A DNA stretch of 39,714 nucleotides from Ruminococcus sp. Its GTDB lineage: Bacteria > Bacillota > Clostridia > Oscillospirales > Ruminococcaceae. The DNA is taken from contig JAFXVT010000004.1 of the NCBI GenBank assembly GCA_017534835.1, positions 1 to 39,714 of the forward strand, in the 5' to 3' direction. The notes under the pieces were generated by a model, which was not told the DNA's origin, searched no databases, and was given only the letters and a program-made list of their open reading frames with translations. A program made the position numbers and the translations under genes. Every line of letters begins with the position of its first letter. Positions within the stretch are counted from its first letter, which is position 1. Shown here in pieces: positions 23,826-31,975 of this stretch.

Positions 23826-24638
23826 TTATTCCTTCAGGTTGCGTATGTAGTGGAAGAGGTACTGCTGAGCGATACCGGCGTTATCCCTCGCAAATTCCGG
23901 GAATCCGTCGGGGTAATATTCGGCGAGGACGCGCTTTATCCATACATCTACCGGAAATGCCTCGACCCGGTGCATACCGAACAGCAGCACGCATTCCGCG
24001 ACCTTCGGACCGACTCCCTTTATCGCCTTCAATGCAGCACGTGCCTCGTCGATCGGAGCGGCTGCGATAGCTGAAAGGTCGGTTTCTCCCGAATTTACGC
24101 GGCTGGCAGCATCACAGAGGTACTTCGCACGGAAGCCGCTGCGCAGATATGCGAGCGAGTCAGGCGTTTCCTGCGCGAGCTGCTCCGGAGTCGGGAAGTC
24201 TCCGCCGCAGTTGTCACAGAGACGGTCGATTATGCCCTTGATACGCGGGATATTGTTGTTCTGTGAGATGATGAAGGAGATGAGGCACTCCCAGCTGTCC
24301 TGACGGAGAAGGCGTATACCTCCGGCAAAAGCACAAGCCTTCGAGAGCGTTTCGTCCTCTGAAAAGCAGCGCTTGAGCTCGGAGTAATCGGTGGCGAAGT
24401 CGAAATAATCGCACCATTTACCGAGAAAATCGGCTTCCGTCGTGTTGTGGAAAATGAATTCACCTTTTTTTACCTGCGAGACAGTGAGCTTGTCATTGAC
24501 GAAGCTGCCGGTGTAGGTGCAGTCATAGTCGCTGGCTATTTTACGCCAGCGGAAAGCCTGTCCGCAGTCGAGAGTCTCATCGAGGTCGAGGTCGGGCTCG
24601 TGAACGAGAATATCCGAGCCTTTAACTGTCATATCCAT
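23826..24638 (-). CDS. 8-oxoguanine DNA glycosylase (OGG1-like)
   Basis: This 270-residue base-excision repair enzyme has an N-terminal OGG domain (DETLDCGQAFRWRK) and a helix-hairpin-helix glycosylase domain with ISFIISQNNNIPRIKGII. The hairpin IKGVGPKVAECV carries the catalytic lysine (K212) and PVDVWIKR the catalytic aspartate (D231), so both glycosylase and lyase residues are present. An upstream ATG (24653) lacks a ribosome site, while GGGGGC fits ATG 24638; the choice is not certain. It is transcribed divergently from the TPM lipoprotein, with overlapping promoters. Confidence 0.92.
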   Translation of the reverse strand: MDMTVKGSDILVHEPDLDLDETLDCGQAFRWRKIASDYDCTYTGSFVNDKLTVSQVKKGEFIFHNTTEADFLGKWCDYFDFATDYSELKRCFSEDETLSKACAFAGGIRLLRQDSWECLISFIISQNNNIPRIKGIIDRLCDNCGGDFPTPEQLAQETPDSLAYLRSGFRAKYLCDAASRVNSGETDLSAIAAAPIDEARAALKAIKGVGPKVAECVLLFGMHRVEAFPVDVWIKRVLAEYYPDGFPEFARDNAGIAQQYLFHYIRNLKE

Positions 24639-24675
24639 AAAAATAGCCCCCATAAAATAAAAATGTGAGATATAC

Positions 24676-24704
24676 TTGATTTTTCTATTAAATTATACTA
24701 AAAT
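24676..24704 (+). promoter_or_regulatory. Promoter of the TPM lipoprotein gene
   Basis: TTGATT (24676-24681), 17-base spacer, TAAAAT (24699-24704). Overlaps the divergent promoter of the glycosylase gene. Confidence 0.5.
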
Positions 24705-24720
24705 ATAAGAAGTAATACAA
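24692..24720 (-). promoter_or_regulatory. Promoter of the OGG1-like glycosylase gene
   Basis: On the minus strand, TTGTAT (24720-24715), 17-base spacer, TATAAT (24697-24692). The two divergent promoters share about 13 bases, so polymerase cannot easily occupy both. Confidence 0.5.
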
Positions 24721-24729
24721 GAGCGAGGA

Positions 24730-25626
24730 ATGATTTTTTTGAAAAAATTTTCTGCGGCGGTGATATTTGCTGCCATTCTGACGATACTTTCAGGCTGCTC
24801 TGTCGGAGCAGCAGATAATTCCGGCGACGGCTCGTCCGCAGAGACGACTGTTGCGACGATAGAGCCCGTTACAGCGGAACCGCTTCCGGACGTCTCGTCG
24901 CTCGCTCCGGCAGAGAGCAGCTACATCTATGACTATGCTAACGTCCTCACAGCTGGGCAGACTGCCGGGATAAACAGCTATTGTGAGAAGCTGTACAAGG
25001 AGCGGCTGATAAATACGGCTGTTGTCATCGCTGACAGTATCGGCGAAAAGACACCGTATGAGTTCGCGGACGATTCCTACAATGAGATATATGAGGGCAG
25101 GGGAAGCGGATTCCTGCTGCTCATCAACAATGATACCGGCGAAGACTACCTCTACAGGACGGGCAGCTGTCTTGCCGCTGTTCCGGACGGAGCGGAGGAT
25201 CTTCCCTTTTTCTGGGCAACAAAGGACATCGTTGCCGGCGATTACAGCTCTGCTATCCTTCGTGTGCTCCAGCTCGGCGAGAGATGTCCCGAGCACGTAT
25301 TTGACAATATCGGCGCATTCACTGCGGAGGAGCTCAGCGCACTCGAATCCGAGCTTTCCGGAAGCGGAAAGGGGCTCTCCGTACTTGCGACTTCAAACGG
25401 CACAGACAAGTCCAATGAGGAGATATGCCGCAGCTATTTTGAGCGGCACAGCGCTGACGGAAAGGGATATATGATGATGATAGACACCAAGTCCGGCACT
25501 GTGACTGTCGTATCCGGCGAGAGCCTGCCGGCTTCGCTCGGTACAGCAAAGACTGCCGCTGAAAAGCTCGTTAAGGCAGGCGATGAGCCGGGCGCGGTGA
25601 GAGAGATAGCTGCTGCGCTGAAATAA
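24730..25626 (+). CDS. TPM-domain lipoprotein with two TPM-like halves
   Basis: This 298-residue secreted protein has a lipobox LSGC (cysteine 23), so it should be a membrane-tethered lipoprotein. A Ser/Thr/Ala-rich linker follows (25-62). The TPM domain (about 65-175) starts YIYDYANVLTAGQ and has GFLLLINNDTGEDYLYRTG. From about 190 a second, degenerate copy can be aligned: VFDNIGAFTAEELSALESEL, then GYMMMIDTKSGTVTVVSG. TPM proteins include phosphatases and photosystem repair factors; a bacterial role is not settled. The ribosome site GAGG (24724-24727) is too close to ATG 24730 but suits TTG 24739, giving the more usual MKKFSAAV start; both remain possible. Confidence 0.8.
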   Translation: MIFLKKFSAAVIFAAILTILSGCSVGAADNSGDGSSAETTVATIEPVTAEPLPDVSSLAPAESSYIYDYANVLTAGQTAGINSYCEKLYKERLINTAVVIADSIGEKTPYEFADDSYNEIYEGRGSGFLLLINNDTGEDYLYRTGSCLAAVPDGAEDLPFFWATKDIVAGDYSSAILRVLQLGERCPEHVFDNIGAFTAEELSALESELSGSGKGLSVLATSNGTDKSNEEICRSYFERHSADGKGYMMMIDTKSGTVTVVSGESLPASLGTAKTAAEKLVKAGDEPGAVREIAAALK

Positions 25627-25649
25627 CGCGGCAGAAAGGACATAACACT

Positions 25650-26369
25650 ATGAACGAAATGGATTTTTACCTTGAAAGCATACAGCAGCTCCCTGCGATA
25701 GTCGAGCGCGGACCCGATGCGCAGGAGAGTATCGCGCGCACGTTCAGCGAATTCGTGGACCTTGCTCATCTTTACGAATCGGCTATCGAGGTCGTGAAGA
25801 CCTATCTCGGCATACTCGACAGCGAATTCAGCATAAAGTACCAGCGCAACCCGATACACGACATAAAAAGCCGCCTTAAATCGGCTGAATCCATCATTGG
25901 AAAGCTCAACAAGAAGGGGATACCGCTGACTCCGGAGAATGCGCGGAAGAATCTGCTCGACATCGCCGGAATCAGGGTCACCTGTTACTATATCAGCGAC
26001 ATCTACGTGCTTGCGGAGATGCTCTCGCACCGCGATGATTTCATCGTCATCAAGCAGAAGGACTACATCAAGGAGCCCAAGCCGAGCGGCTACCGCAGCT
26101 ATCATATGATAATCAATGTGCCGGTCTATCTTGCGGCACAGAAGAAGTACGCACCGGTGGAGATACAGATACGCACGATAGCTATGGATTTCTGGGCAAG
26201 TCTCGAGCATCAGCTCAGGTACAAGACCAGTGCGGCTATCACGCCCGAAATATCGGCGGAGCTGCGCGAATGTGCCGAGCGTATCGCCGAGACAGACCTG
26301 AAAATGCAGAAGCTTTATATGGACATCAACGCTATAAAGCCGGAGGAGGACGATTATGAGATTTTGTAA
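25650..26369 (+). CDS. Small alarmone synthetase (RelQ/RelP-type GTP pyrophosphokinase)
   Basis: This 239-residue stand-alone (p)ppGpp synthetase has no hydrolase or regulatory domains. Family motifs are LLDIAGIRVTC, the nucleotide-binding loop EPKPSGYRSYH and VEIQIRTIAMDFWASLEHQL. Length is typical. It makes the starvation signal that slows translation and GTP synthesis. AAAGGA at 25635-25640 precedes the start. The end overlaps the next gene by 14 bases, implying coupled translation with a zinc-ribbon membrane protein. Confidence 0.95.
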   Translation: MNEMDFYLESIQQLPAIVERGPDAQESIARTFSEFVDLAHLYESAIEVVKTYLGILDSEFSIKYQRNPIHDIKSRLKSAESIIGKLNKKGIPLTPENARKNLLDIAGIRVTCYYISDIYVLAEMLSHRDDFIVIKQKDYIKEPKPSGYRSYHMIINVPVYLAAQKKYAPVEIQIRTIAMDFWASLEHQLRYKTSAAITPEISAELRECAERIAETDLKMQKLYMDINAIKPEEDDYEIL

Positions 26370-27345
26370 ATACTGCGGAACAAAGCTTGAGGACGGACAG
26401 GAATGCACCTGTGCGGAGGCTGTTGCTGCTGCAAAGGAAAAGGCGGATAAAGCTGAAAAAGCTGCTGAGACCGAAAAAAAGCTCATAGCAGACTTTTCTG
26501 AGGTGCCCGACGAGGAGACGGCTCCGGAGAAGAGCATACCCGAGGAGAAGCCGGAGGATGTCTCAGAGGAGAGCGTTGATGCGCCAGCTCCCGAGAATAA
26601 CGACGATAAGGGAGACGATAAGCAGGAAAAAGCGGAGGAAAACAAAAATGCTCCCGCAGTTGCGGAGGCTAAGGCTCTGCCGGTGCCTGCGAATACTATC
26701 AGTGACAAGATGCTGAAAAGAGGACTTGCAGTTTTTGGTGCGCTCGCACTGGGACTCATCCTGTTCATCACAGTGCTCGGAAACCTCGCCGGAAACGGCT
26801 ACAAGCGTCCTGTGAGAAACGTTGTAAAGGGTCTGAACAAGGACAGAGCCGAGCTCATTATCAGTTCGTTCTATCCGCGTGACTATATTGAGGAGCTCCG
26901 CGACGAGGCTGACGACAGTGATGAGGAATGGGACGATGTTGCAGATGACCTCGATTCGCTCATCAGCGACGTCAAGGAGGTCTGCGAGGACAACTATTTC
27001 GGCGACGACCTCACTGTTTCCGCAAAGATAGTCAAGAAAAAGCCTGCAACCGCAAGGGATCTGCGTATGCTCAAAAAGGAGTTCGAGAACTATGACGCAG
27101 TTGTAAAGAAGGCTTACAGGATAAAGGTACGCCTGACTGTCAAGGGCGATGATGAGAAGGAGCAGGCACACTTCTATATCTACTCCGTAAAGCTCAAGGG
27201 CGGAAAATGGCTGCTTTATCCCGACGACAAAACAAAGGGAACACTCGCTGAGAAGAGCGAGGATATAGTAAAGGATATGGACAAGGAGCTGAATGAGATA
27301 TTCAGCGACTATTCACGTTCGCTCGATATAGTTATGCCGGAGTGA
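26356..27345 (+). CDS. Zinc-ribbon membrane protein with acidic cytoplasmic linker
   Basis: This 329-residue protein starts with a half zinc ribbon, CKYCGTKLEDGQECTC (4-19), then a long acidic, Glu/Lys/Ala-rich linker (about 21-110), one membrane segment (123-145) and an outer domain of about 180 residues with alternating charged helices (ELRDEADDSDEEWDDVADDL) and a beta-rich end (HFYIYSVKLKGGKWLLYPDD). The plan, zinc ribbon inside and sensor domain outside, is common in Clostridia, but function is unknown. Its ATG lies inside the end of the alarmone synthetase gene, so the two are translationally coupled. Confidence 0.8.
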   Translation: MRFCKYCGTKLEDGQECTCAEAVAAAKEKADKAEKAAETEKKLIADFSEVPDEETAPEKSIPEEKPEDVSEESVDAPAPENNDDKGDDKQEKAEENKNAPAVAEAKALPVPANTISDKMLKRGLAVFGALALGLILFITVLGNLAGNGYKRPVRNVVKGLNKDRAELIISSFYPRDYIEELRDEADDSDEEWDDVADDLDSLISDVKEVCEDNYFGDDLTVSAKIVKKKPATARDLRMLKKEFENYDAVVKKAYRIKVRLTVKGDDEKEQAHFYIYSVKLKGGKWLLYPDDKTKGTLAEKSEDIVKDMDKELNEIFSDYSRSLDIVMPE

Positions 27346-27405
27346 GCGGCTTTATTATTCGACATAAATATGTATCGTTCATCAAAAAGAATGCTGAACG
27401 ACCTC

Positions 27406-27434
27406 TTCACATAACGCCTCCTTTATGGTATAAT
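27406..27434 (+). promoter_or_regulatory. Promoter of the 27472 gene
   Basis: TTCACA (27406-27411), 17-base spacer, TATAAT (27429-27434), 38 bases before the start. Confidence 0.6.
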
Positions 27435-27471
27435 TGGTCTTACCAAGAACATCAGAAAGGGAGGCGTTTTT

Positions 27472-27774
27472 ATGTTCGGTATCATCAGAAAGAAAAAGCA
27501 GGATGTCCGCGACAGAACGGTCTATATGGAGGTGTGCGGAGACAACAAGGTAGCGTACCGTGTGATAGCCGGAAGGCTCTGCGGAGGCGGATATGACGTT
27601 GTTACATACGGTATCGAGGCGCAGGACCTGTGCTCGGGCGAATATGAGTGCATACCCGATTTTTCACGCGACATCGAGGACGCGGTCGATTTCGCGGAAA
27701 TGCTAATATCATCGCGTTCGAGACCTTCGGCGATATATTCCCGTGCGCTGAGCTATCTGTGCGTATCTATATAA
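27472..27774 (+). CDS. Small conserved clostridial protein, possibly DUF6514
   Basis: This 100-residue protein has no membrane segment. Features are YGIEAQDLCSGEYECIPDFSRD in the middle and a helical C-terminal part. The pattern resembles the DUF6514 family, named from memory and not certain. It has its own promoter at 27406-27434 and a strong AAAGGGAGG ribosome site (27457-27465). Function unknown. Confidence 0.7.
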   Translation: MFGIIRKKKQDVRDRTVYMEVCGDNKVAYRVIAGRLCGGGYDVVTYGIEAQDLCSGEYECIPDFSRDIEDAVDFAEMLISSRSRPSAIYSRALSYLCVSI

Positions 27775-27790
27775 TTAAATAATTTGGGTA

Positions 27791-27819
27791 TTTACAAATT
27801 TTCCTTTTTGTGCTAAAAT
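27791..27819 (+). promoter_or_regulatory. Promoter of the PC4-like gene
   Basis: TTTACA (27791-27796), 17-base spacer, TAAAAT (27814-27819). A small hairpin, TCGGT-GGAG-ACCGA (27834-27847), lies in the leader. Confidence 0.55.
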
Positions 27820-27881
27820 AATTATTGCTGAATCGGTGGAGACCGACCGGCAAAGAGATATAACAGAAAGGAGTTCGTATC

Positions 27882-28115
27882 ATGGCAGAGCTTAAATACG
27901 AAATAACAGAAGAGATCGGCGTTCTTTCGGAGAATGCAAAGGGATGGAAGAAGGAGCTGAATATGGTCAGCTGGAACGAGCATGAACCCAAGTATGATAT
28001 TCGTGAGTGGGCTCCCGACCATTCAAGAATGGGCAAGGGCGTAACTCTCACTGCTGACGAGCTTGCTTCTCTCAAGGAGCTGCTTCAGGGTATAGACCTC
28101 GATTCATTTGAATAA
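27882..28115 (+). CDS. YdbC-type PC4-like nucleic-acid-binding protein
   Basis: This 77-residue protein matches the bacterial YdbC/PC4 family: EIGVLSENAKGWKKELNMVSWNEHEPKYDIREW followed by LTADELASLKELL. Family members form dimers that bind single-stranded DNA. It is monocistronic: its own promoter at 27791, AAAGGAG at 27868-27874, and a terminator at 28126-28160. Confidence 0.88.
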   Translation: MAELKYEITEEIGVLSENAKGWKKELNMVSWNEHEPKYDIREWAPDHSRMGKGVTLTADELASLKELLQGIDLDSFE

Positions 28116-28125
28116 TATCGCGGCG

Positions 28126-28160
28126 GAGCTGTTGCCTTTTGGCGGCGGCTCTGTTTTTTT
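28126..28160 (+). terminator. Intrinsic terminator after the PC4-like gene
   Basis: GAGCTGTTGCC (28126-28136), loop TTTT, GGCGGCGGCTC (28141-28151), all positions pair if G-U is allowed, then TGTTTTTTT. Confidence 0.8.
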
Positions 28161-28192
28161 AGGAAATATATCCGGTTTTTTTGCTTTCGCTG

Positions 28193-28221
28193 TTGCAAAA
28201 GAGCCGGAAATGTAGTATAAT
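28193..28221 (+). promoter_or_regulatory. Promoter of asnB
   Basis: TTGCAA (28193-28198), 17-base spacer, TATAAT (28216-28221), 36 bases before the start codon. Confidence 0.65.
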
Positions 28222-28256
28222 ATTTCAGGAGAATTCATCGGTCCGGAGGAAAATGT

Positions 28257-30149
28257 ATGTGCGGAATAGTTGGCTTCACTAATAATATCGACGACTCCAA
28301 CAGAGTCATCGGCGAAATGATGGACAGAATACGCCACAGGGGTCCCGACGCAGAGGGAAAATACGTGGACGAGGATATTGCCCTTGGACACAGGAGACTG
28401 AGCATCATCGACATAAGCTCGTCCGGTGACCAGCCTATCTTCAACGAGGACGGCTCAAAGGTCATCATCTTCAACGGCGAGATATATAACTACCGCGAGA
28501 TACGGGAAAAGCTCGTTGCAGCCGGTCACACTTTCAGGACAAATACCGATACAGAGGTGCTTATCCACGGCTATGAGGAATACGGCGAGAAGCTGCTGAA
28601 TATGCTGCGCGGAATGTTCGCTTTCGTTATCTGGGACAAGAACAGGCGCGAGCTTTTCGGCGCGCGCGACTTCTTCGGTATAAAGCCGATGTATTACGCT
28701 GTAATGGGCAGGACTCTGATGTTCGGCTCGGAGATAAAGAGCTTTCTCGCTCACCCCGAATTCAGGAAGGAGCTCAATACCGCTGCACTCGAAAACTACC
28801 TCACATTCCAGTATTCGCCTACAAAGGAGACCTTCTTCAAGAATGTTTACAAGCTCCTTCCGGCGCACTATTTTATCTACAAGGACGGCAAAATGTCCAT
28901 AAAGCGCTACTGGGACGTGAACTTCCGCCCCGACGGAAAGCCGGAGCTTGACGAGTGGGTACAGCGTATTTCCGACACCTTCCACGATTCCGTAAAGGCG
29001 CATAAGATAGCCGATGTTGAGGTAGGGTCGTTCCTGTCGAGCGGCGTCGATTCGAGCTATGTTGCCGCTGTCGCAGACGTTGACAAGACCTTCACAGTCG
29101 GATTCGGAAACGATGAGAAATACAATGAGATAGGCTGGGCGAAGAACTTCTCAAAGGCTGTCAATATCGAGAACACGAGCAAGGTCATCTCTCCCGAGGA
29201 ATACTGGGGAAGTCTTGAAAAGATACAGTATCATATGGACGAACCTCTCGCAGACCCGTCAGCAGTTGCGCTGTATTTCGTCTGCAATATCGCATCAGAG
29301 AAGCTCAAGGTCGTGCTCTCGGGCGAGGGCGCTGATGAGATTTTCGGCGGCTATAACGTCTACAGCGACCCCGACGGCACACTCTATGACAAGCTTCCGC
29401 GCGGACTCCGCAGAGCTGTCGGAAGCGTTGCAGAGAAACTCCCTGCAAAGAGGGGAGTGAATTTCTTCGTCCGTAAGGGCAAGGACGTTGAGGAGCGATT
29501 CATCGGCAATGCGTATATGTTCACGCCTGCCGAGCGAAAGGCTCTTCTGAAGGAGGAGACAGGTGCTCCGTCACCGATGACGATAACTATGCCGTATTTC
29601 AGGCGTGTGAGCGGTATGGACGATGTTACGAAAATGCAGTACCTCGACCTTCATATGTGGATGGCAGGAGATATTCTCCTCAAAGCCGACAAGATGAGTA
29701 TGGCAAATTCGCTCGAGCTCCGCGTGCCGTTCCTCGATAAGGAGGTCATGGCTCTCGCCGAGCAGATACCGACAAAGTACCGTGTAACTCACGAGAAAGG
29801 CACTGACGAGACGAAGTATATCACCAAATATGCGATGAGACTCGCTGCCAAAAAGGACACTCCGAGCGAGACAGCAAAAACTGCCGCAAAGAAGAAGCTC
29901 GGGTTCCCTGTTCCGATCAGAGTATGGCTCAGAGAGGACAAATACTACAGCATCGTCCGTGAAGCCTTCGAGAGCGAGAATGCGAAAATGTTCTTCAATA
30001 CGGAGCTCCTCGTGCGCCTTCTTGATGACCACCGCGCAGGTAAGGCAGACAACAGCCGAAAGATATGGACCGTGTTCATCTTCCTTGTGTGGTACAGGGT
30101 CTATTTTGAAAATAACGGAGAATACAGCTCCGGTGAAAGGACAGCTTAA
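28257..30149 (+). CDS. asnB: Asparagine synthase (glutamine-hydrolysing)
   Basis: This 630-residue protein is a complete AsnB. The N-terminal Cys after Met (MCGIVGF) is the glutaminase nucleophile, NGEIYNYREIR binds glutamine, and the synthetase domain has the pyrophosphatase loop (LSSGVDSSYVAA), GEGADEIFGGYNVY and KLGFPVPIRVW. It converts aspartate, glutamine and ATP to asparagine. It shares clear sequence and layout with the truncated paralogue at 15242. CGGAGG (28246-28251) precedes ATG. The HD-domain gene starts at the base after its stop. Confidence 0.95.
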   Translation: MCGIVGFTNNIDDSNRVIGEMMDRIRHRGPDAEGKYVDEDIALGHRRLSIIDISSSGDQPIFNEDGSKVIIFNGEIYNYREIREKLVAAGHTFRTNTDTEVLIHGYEEYGEKLLNMLRGMFAFVIWDKNRRELFGARDFFGIKPMYYAVMGRTLMFGSEIKSFLAHPEFRKELNTAALENYLTFQYSPTKETFFKNVYKLLPAHYFIYKDGKMSIKRYWDVNFRPDGKPELDEWVQRISDTFHDSVKAHKIADVEVGSFLSSGVDSSYVAAVADVDKTFTVGFGNDEKYNEIGWAKNFSKAVNIENTSKVISPEEYWGSLEKIQYHMDEPLADPSAVALYFVCNIASEKLKVVLSGEGADEIFGGYNVYSDPDGTLYDKLPRGLRRAVGSVAEKLPAKRGVNFFVRKGKDVEERFIGNAYMFTPAERKALLKEETGAPSPMTITMPYFRRVSGMDDVTKMQYLDLHMWMAGDILLKADKMSMANSLELRVPFLDKEVMALAEQIPTKYRVTHEKGTDETKYITKYAMRLAAKKDTPSETAKTAAKKKLGFPVPIRVWLREDKYYSIVREAFESENAKMFFNTELLVRLLDDHRAGKADNSRKIWTVFIFLVWYRVYFENNGEYSSGERTA

Positions 30150-30818
30150 ATGGCAAGCTTAGTAACATACAAATATATCAAGCAGAATCCCGATATTATG
30201 GAGTATATCCGCCGCGCAGACAAGACTCTCGAAGTTATGGGATATACCGAGCATTCGTTTCCGCACGTCGAGCGCGTTGCAGCAGTATCTGCGATGATAC
30301 TCGAAAGGCTCGGCTATGACGAGCGCACTGTCGAGCTCGCACGTATCGCTTCGATGATGCACGACATCGGCAACGTGATAAACCGCATCGACCACGCTCA
30401 GAGCGGCGCTGTTATGGCGTTCAGGCTGCTTGATAATCTCAGTATGCCTGCTTCTGAGATATGCTCTGTCATTGCCGCGATAGGCAATCACGACGAGGGA
30501 ACAGGTATGCCGCTCGATCCGATCTCAGCTGCTATGATAATCGGCGACAAGACCGATGTCCGCCGCAGCCGTGTGCGCAATAACGACCTGCTCACATTCG
30601 ATATTCACGACAGAGTGAACTATGCAGTCGAGGTGTCGAAGGTACACTTCAATGATGACAACAGCTCAATAATCCTCGAATTGCAGATAGATACCGAAAT
30701 ATCGTCAGTTATGGAGTATTTCGAGATCTTTATGAACCGTATGCTGCTCTGCCGCAGAGCTTCTGAGTTCCTCGGCGTGCACTTTGAAATGATGATAAAC
30801 GGAAGCAAGATCCTTTGA
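30150..30818 (+). CDS. HD-domain phosphohydrolase
   Basis: This 222-residue protein has the HD metal site: H39 (HSFPHVERV), H71-D72 (MMHDIGN) and a later GNHDEG, with a conserved D near 133 (IGDKTDVRRSR). HD proteins hydrolyse phosphate esters of nucleotides or second messengers; the substrate here is unknown. The start codon directly abuts the asnB stop with AAAGGA inside the asnB end, so the two are co-translated. The C-terminal 80 residues form an additional alpha/beta domain. Confidence 0.88.
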   Translation: MASLVTYKYIKQNPDIMEYIRRADKTLEVMGYTEHSFPHVERVAAVSAMILERLGYDERTVELARIASMMHDIGNVINRIDHAQSGAVMAFRLLDNLSMPASEICSVIAAIGNHDEGTGMPLDPISAAMIIGDKTDVRRSRVRNNDLLTFDIHDRVNYAVEVSKVHFNDDNSSIILELQIDTEISSVMEYFEIFMNRMLLCRRASEFLGVHFEMMINGSKIL

Positions 30819-30849
30819 CGTACAAATATATATTACGGAGGTTAAAAGT

Positions 30850-31932
30850 ATGCAGTCAGAATATCAGCATCTCATCGACCTGAATGATTTCCCGGTCTCG
30901 TGGTGGAAGAAGCTCATCGAACTCGGTGAGAGCATCAAGAACGCTCCCGAGGAGTATGCTCACAAGTGCGACGGAAAGGTAATGGCAACTCTCTTCTATG
31001 AGCCGTCCACGCGCACACAGATGTCCTTCCAGACGGCGATGCTCCGACTCGGCGGAAGGATAATCGGATTCGACAATCCGGCGAATTCATCGGTATCAAA
31101 GGGCGAGACTATCAAGGATACGACAAAAATAGTCAGCAATTATGCGGATATTCTCGTTATCCGTCACCCGATAGCAGGTGCAGCAAAGGCAGCCTCGCTG
31201 ACGGCGGACTGTCCCGTTATCAATGCAGGTGACGGCGGACACCTTCACCCGACTCAGACCCTCACTGACCTTCTCACACTCAAGATAGAGAAGAAGCGCC
31301 TTTCCGGTCTCACTATCGGAATGTGCGGCGACCTCATAAACGGCAGAACGGTGCATTCACTCTGCAAGGCACTGAGTATGCTCGAGAACAACAAGTTCAT
31401 CTTTATTTCGACTCCTAAGCTGAAAATGCCTGCATACATAAAAGACATCATCAAGGCGAACGGCAGCACCTTTGAGGAGGTACACACGCTTGAAGAGGTC
31501 ATCGGCAAGCTCGATGTGCTGTATATGACACGTATCCAGCAGGAGCGCTTCGACAGCAAGGAGGAGTACCTCGCCCAGAAGAACACCTACGTCCTCGACA
31601 AGAAGAAGATGCAGCTTGCAAGGCAGGATATGATAGTTATGCATCCGCTACCGAGAGTTGACGAGATAACGGTCGATGTCGATACCGACCCGAGAGCTAT
31701 GTATTTCACTCAGGCGAAATACGGCGTTTATGCGAGAATGGCGCTGATAATGATGATACTCGGAGACAAGAAGGGCTCAGAGACTCTCAGAGGAAAGGTA
31801 TACGGCGGTGTGCGCTGCAAGAATGAGAAGTGCATCACCAACCACGAGGAATATCTCCCCAAGAGCTTCCGCGCAGGCGGCGATGAGACTCTTCTCGAAT
31901 GTGAATACTGCGACGAACGCATACTTATATAA
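30850..31932 (+). CDS. pyrB: Aspartate carbamoyltransferase with fused PyrI-like zinc module
   Basis: This 360-residue protein makes carbamoyl aspartate in pyrimidine synthesis. The catalytic part (1-310) has STRT (53-56), HPIAG (106-110), GDGGHLHPTQ and HPLPR (265-269). The last 50 residues are an extra module, C323-x4-C328-x22-C351-x2-C354, which matches the zinc domain of the regulatory chain PyrI (NxxCI then LxCxYC). The allosteric nucleotide-binding domain of PyrI is absent. In E. coli the zinc domain holds catalytic and regulatory chains together, so here it may serve assembly only. GGAGG (30837-30841) precedes ATG. No pyrI follows. Confidence 0.92.
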   Translation: MQSEYQHLIDLNDFPVSWWKKLIELGESIKNAPEEYAHKCDGKVMATLFYEPSTRTQMSFQTAMLRLGGRIIGFDNPANSSVSKGETIKDTTKIVSNYADILVIRHPIAGAAKAASLTADCPVINAGDGGHLHPTQTLTDLLTLKIEKKRLSGLTIGMCGDLINGRTVHSLCKALSMLENNKFIFISTPKLKMPAYIKDIIKANGSTFEEVHTLEEVIGKLDVLYMTRIQQERFDSKEEYLAQKNTYVLDKKKMQLARQDMIVMHPLPRVDEITVDVDTDPRAMYFTQAKYGVYARMALIMMILGDKKGSETLRGKVYGGVRCKNEKCITNHEEYLPKSFRAGGDETLLECEYCDERILI

Positions 31933-31937
31933 AGAAC

Positions 31938-31975
31938 AACGGTCAGCCGGCAAAACCGGCTGACCGTTTCGTTTA
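31938..31975. terminator. Bidirectional terminator between pyrB and the FkbM gene
   Basis: AACGGTCAGCCGG (31938-31950), loop CAAAA, CCGGCTGACCGTT (31956-31968), then TCGTTT. A perfect 13-bp stem just after pyrB, overlapping the end of the convergent gene. Confidence 0.85.

Noticed and set aside
25434-26771. 445-residue antisense open frame opposite the TPM, alarmone synthetase and zinc-ribbon genes
   Set aside because: Shadow of well-supported plus-strand genes with biased codons; low-complexity Ser/Ala protein and no ribosome site.
27413-27470. Inverted repeat between the promoter spacer (ACGCCTCC) and the ribosome site (GGAGGCG) of the 27472 gene
   Set aside because: The first half lies upstream of the transcription start, so no RNA hairpin forms, and a short match to a Shine-Dalgarno sequence is easily accidental.
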